From K189A clade bacterium (lineage in GTDB: Bacteria > Pseudomonadota > Gammaproteobacteria > Pseudomonadales > Azotimanducaceae): DNA of 6,326 nt. Of this stretch, positions 5,179 through 6,326 are shown one piece after another. The notes under the pieces are model-generated. The model was not told the DNA's origin. It ran no database searches and was given only the letters and a program-made list of their open reading frames with translations. The position numbers were made by a program, and so were the translations under genes. Within the stretch, counting starts at the first letter, position 1, and every line of letters starts with the position of its first letter. The stretch spans positions 1 to 6,326 of the forward strand of contig RKSB01000002.1 in the NCBI GenBank assembly GCA_007571095.1, read 5' to 3'.

Positions 5179-5634
5179 TTATTTAGCATCAATTTCTTCT
5201 ATTTCTAAATCCATTACAGCCTTCCAATTGCTATCCATTGTCGGGAGCCATTGAACCAATAGAGGCGTGGACGCTTCCTCTGGGGAAAATCCTTTCTTCA
5301 GAGTCAAGTACTTGTATACAAATGCCGATACTCGTGCGTTGACAACACAGTGCACAAATACTTTTTTGTTCTGGCAGGACTCCATCACATTCAGAAATTC
5401 CCTGAGATGGTTTGCAGTGGGTGCCTCAAAAGGAATCGGAATATGTATGTACTGCATGCCCAGCGAAGCAACGATGCTTTCTTCCTGCGGAATGGCATGG
5501 GCAGAGTCGTGCATGGCCAAATTCACCACCACCGAATAATTGTTCTGTGCGACCTCGGACAGTTGGCTCACAGTGGGCTGTCCGCCTGTCCCTATGTCCT
5601 TTGTTATCTGATAAAAATTGGTTATATCTTCCAT
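5179..5634 (-). CDS. Bacterial tyrosine/dual-specificity phosphatase-like protein, about 151 aa
   Basis: This is a small cytosolic protein of the bacterial branch of the PTP/DSP superfamily, related to the domain also annotated as beta-lactamase hydrolase-like. From the chosen ATG it opens with MEDITNFYQITKDIGTGGQP, the typical start of these proteins, followed by a strand VVVNLAMHDSAHAIPQEE with an acidic residue where the general acid would lie, YIHIPIPFEAPT, and the P-loop VFVHCVVNARVSAF. The catalytic Cys and Arg are present but separated by four residues, not the classical five. Related proteins that I recall show the same HCxxNxRVSAF pattern. An in-frame ATG at 5730 would add 32 polar residues (MLARIEKRR onward) that do not look like family sequence, and neither start has a strong Shine-Dalgarno. 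It is convergent with the 352-residue gene and divergent from the dehydrogenase. The substrate is unknown. Confidence 0.85.
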   Translation of the reverse strand: MEDITNFYQITKDIGTGGQPTVSQLSEVAQNNYSVVVNLAMHDSAHAIPQEESIVASLGMQYIHIPIPFEAPTANHLREFLNVMESCQNKKVFVHCVVNARVSAFVYKYLTLKKGFSPEEASTPLLVQWLPTMDSNWKAVMDLEIEEIDAK

Positions 5635-5826
5635 TCTGGTTAGCCATTCCGGTATTGGTGCGATTGTTTTTTCAGTGTAGCGGCTTTCGGAATCATCGGC
5701 TGCTCTCCTCTTTTCGATCCGTGCTAGCATCAGGGCGTTTTACGAATACAAAGCCGGCCCGAACAGGGTCTTTTGCGAGGCTGAAGAAGACAGGTTCTTC
5801 GCCGATACAACTTGAGGATAAGCCGA
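5635..5826. promoter_or_regulatory. Divergent control region between phosphatase-like gene and SDR gene
   Basis: If the phosphatase-like gene starts at 5634, this 192-base region holds both divergent promoters. GAAGAA (5783-5788) and TTCTTC (5795-5800) form an inverted repeat, with GGC and GCC outside it if one T is bulged, and could be an operator or a leader hairpin just before the dehydrogenase gene. GAGGA at 5814-5818, 8 bases before the ATG at 5827, is a clear ribosome-binding site. No strong sigma-70 pair was identified. Confidence 0.3.
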
Positions 5827-6326
5827 ATGAGTTACCGAGAGTCATCAGTGCCGGATTCATCCGACAAAACGATTGTTGTAACTGGTGCCAACACAGGCAT
5901 CGGCTTTGAGACGGCCAGAGTGCTTGCAGCGCGAGGTGCTCGAGTGCTTCTGGGGTGTCGTTCTGAAGACAAGGCTACCGCCGCCATTCAGGCCATTCAA
6001 GCCCTTCATCCGGCCGCCGATTTGAAGTGGATTCCGCTGAATCTGGCTGATCTCGCATCAGTCAAAAGAGCCGCCGACATGATCAGCGAGGAACCTCGGC
6101 TGGATGTGCTGGTCAACAATGCTGGTGTGGCGATGGCACCGAAGACTCTGACAGCCGATGGGTTTGAGCTTCACTTTGGCGTCAATCATCTGGGTCATTT
6201 CGCTCTGACGGGCTACCTGTTCGACCGGCTGAAACCGGCTGCAAGGGTGGTCAATGTGAGCAGCCTCGCGCATATTGACCACAGCATTGATTTCGACAAC
6301 CTGTGTGCAGAGAAGGGTTACAAGGC
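5827..6326 (+). CDS. Short-chain dehydrogenase/reductase, retinol dehydrogenase-like (partial, runs off the end)
   Basis: This is the N-terminal 166 codons of a classical Rossmann-fold NAD(P)-dependent oxidoreductase, closest in style to the retinol dehydrogenase/WWOX-like SDR group. Visible motifs are the dinucleotide-binding TGANTGIG (19-26), a basic LGCRSEDK after the second strand (42-49) that suggests NADP(H) preference, NNAGVA (97-102), the structural Asn in FGVNHLGHF (117-125) and VVNVSSLAH (141-149) with the catalytic Ser. The YxxxK active site should follow shortly after the last codon seen, beyond the window. The usual adenine-contacting Asp in the DLxDLxSV segment is replaced by Asn72 (PLNLADLASV). 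The start ATG at 5827 is supported by GAGGA 8 bases upstream. No stop codon is reached. The substrate cannot be inferred; this SDR group acts on hydrophobic alcohols or ketones. Confidence 0.93.
   Translation, partial: MSYRESSVPDSSDKTIVVTGANTGIGFETARVLAARGARVLLGCRSEDKATAAIQAIQALHPAADLKWIPLNLADLASVKRAADMISEEPRLDVLVNNAGVAMAPKTLTADGFELHFGVNHLGHFALTGYLFDRLKPAARVVNVSSLAHIDHSIDFDNLCAEKGYK

Noticed and set aside
5160..5186. GGCTC followed by a T run as a plus-strand terminator
   Set aside because: The two GGCTC copies are direct, not inverted, so no stem forms before the T run.
5635..5730. N-terminal 32-residue extension of the phosphatase-like protein from an ATG at 5730
   Set aside because: The extension is polar and unlike the family, and the usual family start motif follows the internal ATG; it may instead be leader sequence, though it cannot be excluded.
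5412..5909. 165-codon open frame on the plus strand
   Set aside because: It overlaps the phosphatase-like gene on the other strand and the start of the dehydrogenase; its translation has no family features.

Overview
The window looks like ordinary bacterial chromosomal or accessory DNA, most likely from a proteobacterium (probably a gammaproteobacterium). This rests on gene families and moderate base composition judged by eye; there is no rRNA, tRNA or other marker to fix the taxon. Genes are short, separated by 30-190 base gaps, and of unrelated families. I see no transposase, integrase, tRNA, CRISPR array or phage structural gene.

Left part (1-2931, all on +): an unrecognised 123-residue protein; an aminoglycoside phosphotransferase (APH)-family kinase whose N-terminal homology runs upstream of its only ATG, up to the stop codon of the preceding gene; a SnoaL-like (NTF2-fold) protein; a glyoxalase/VOC-family protein; a 59-residue DUF1272 zinc-ribbon-like protein; and an antibiotic biosynthesis monooxygenase (ABM)-fold protein. 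SnoaL/VOC (41-base gap) and DUF1272/ABM (28-base gap) look like two co-transcribed pairs. Hairpins, one followed by a T run, lie between the pairs.

Right part (2932-6326): an inverted-repeat-rich convergent gap; a beta-class DNA adenine methyltransferase on -, with no restriction endonuclease visible; a divergent 352-residue protein on + that I cannot place firmly; a convergent gap with a hairpin; a small tyrosine-phosphatase-like protein on - with a shortened P-loop; and, divergent from it, the N-terminal 166 codons of a short-chain dehydrogenase/reductase that runs off the end.

Taken together, the left half is a set of small proteins of families that usually bind, modify or detoxify small molecules (kinase, SnoaL, VOC, ABM). 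A joint pathway is only an inference from adjacency. No complete new defence or mobile system is evident. The most interesting points are the missing start codon of the APH gene and its in-frame position behind the first gene, the CX4R phosphatase loop, and the unplaced 352-residue protein.
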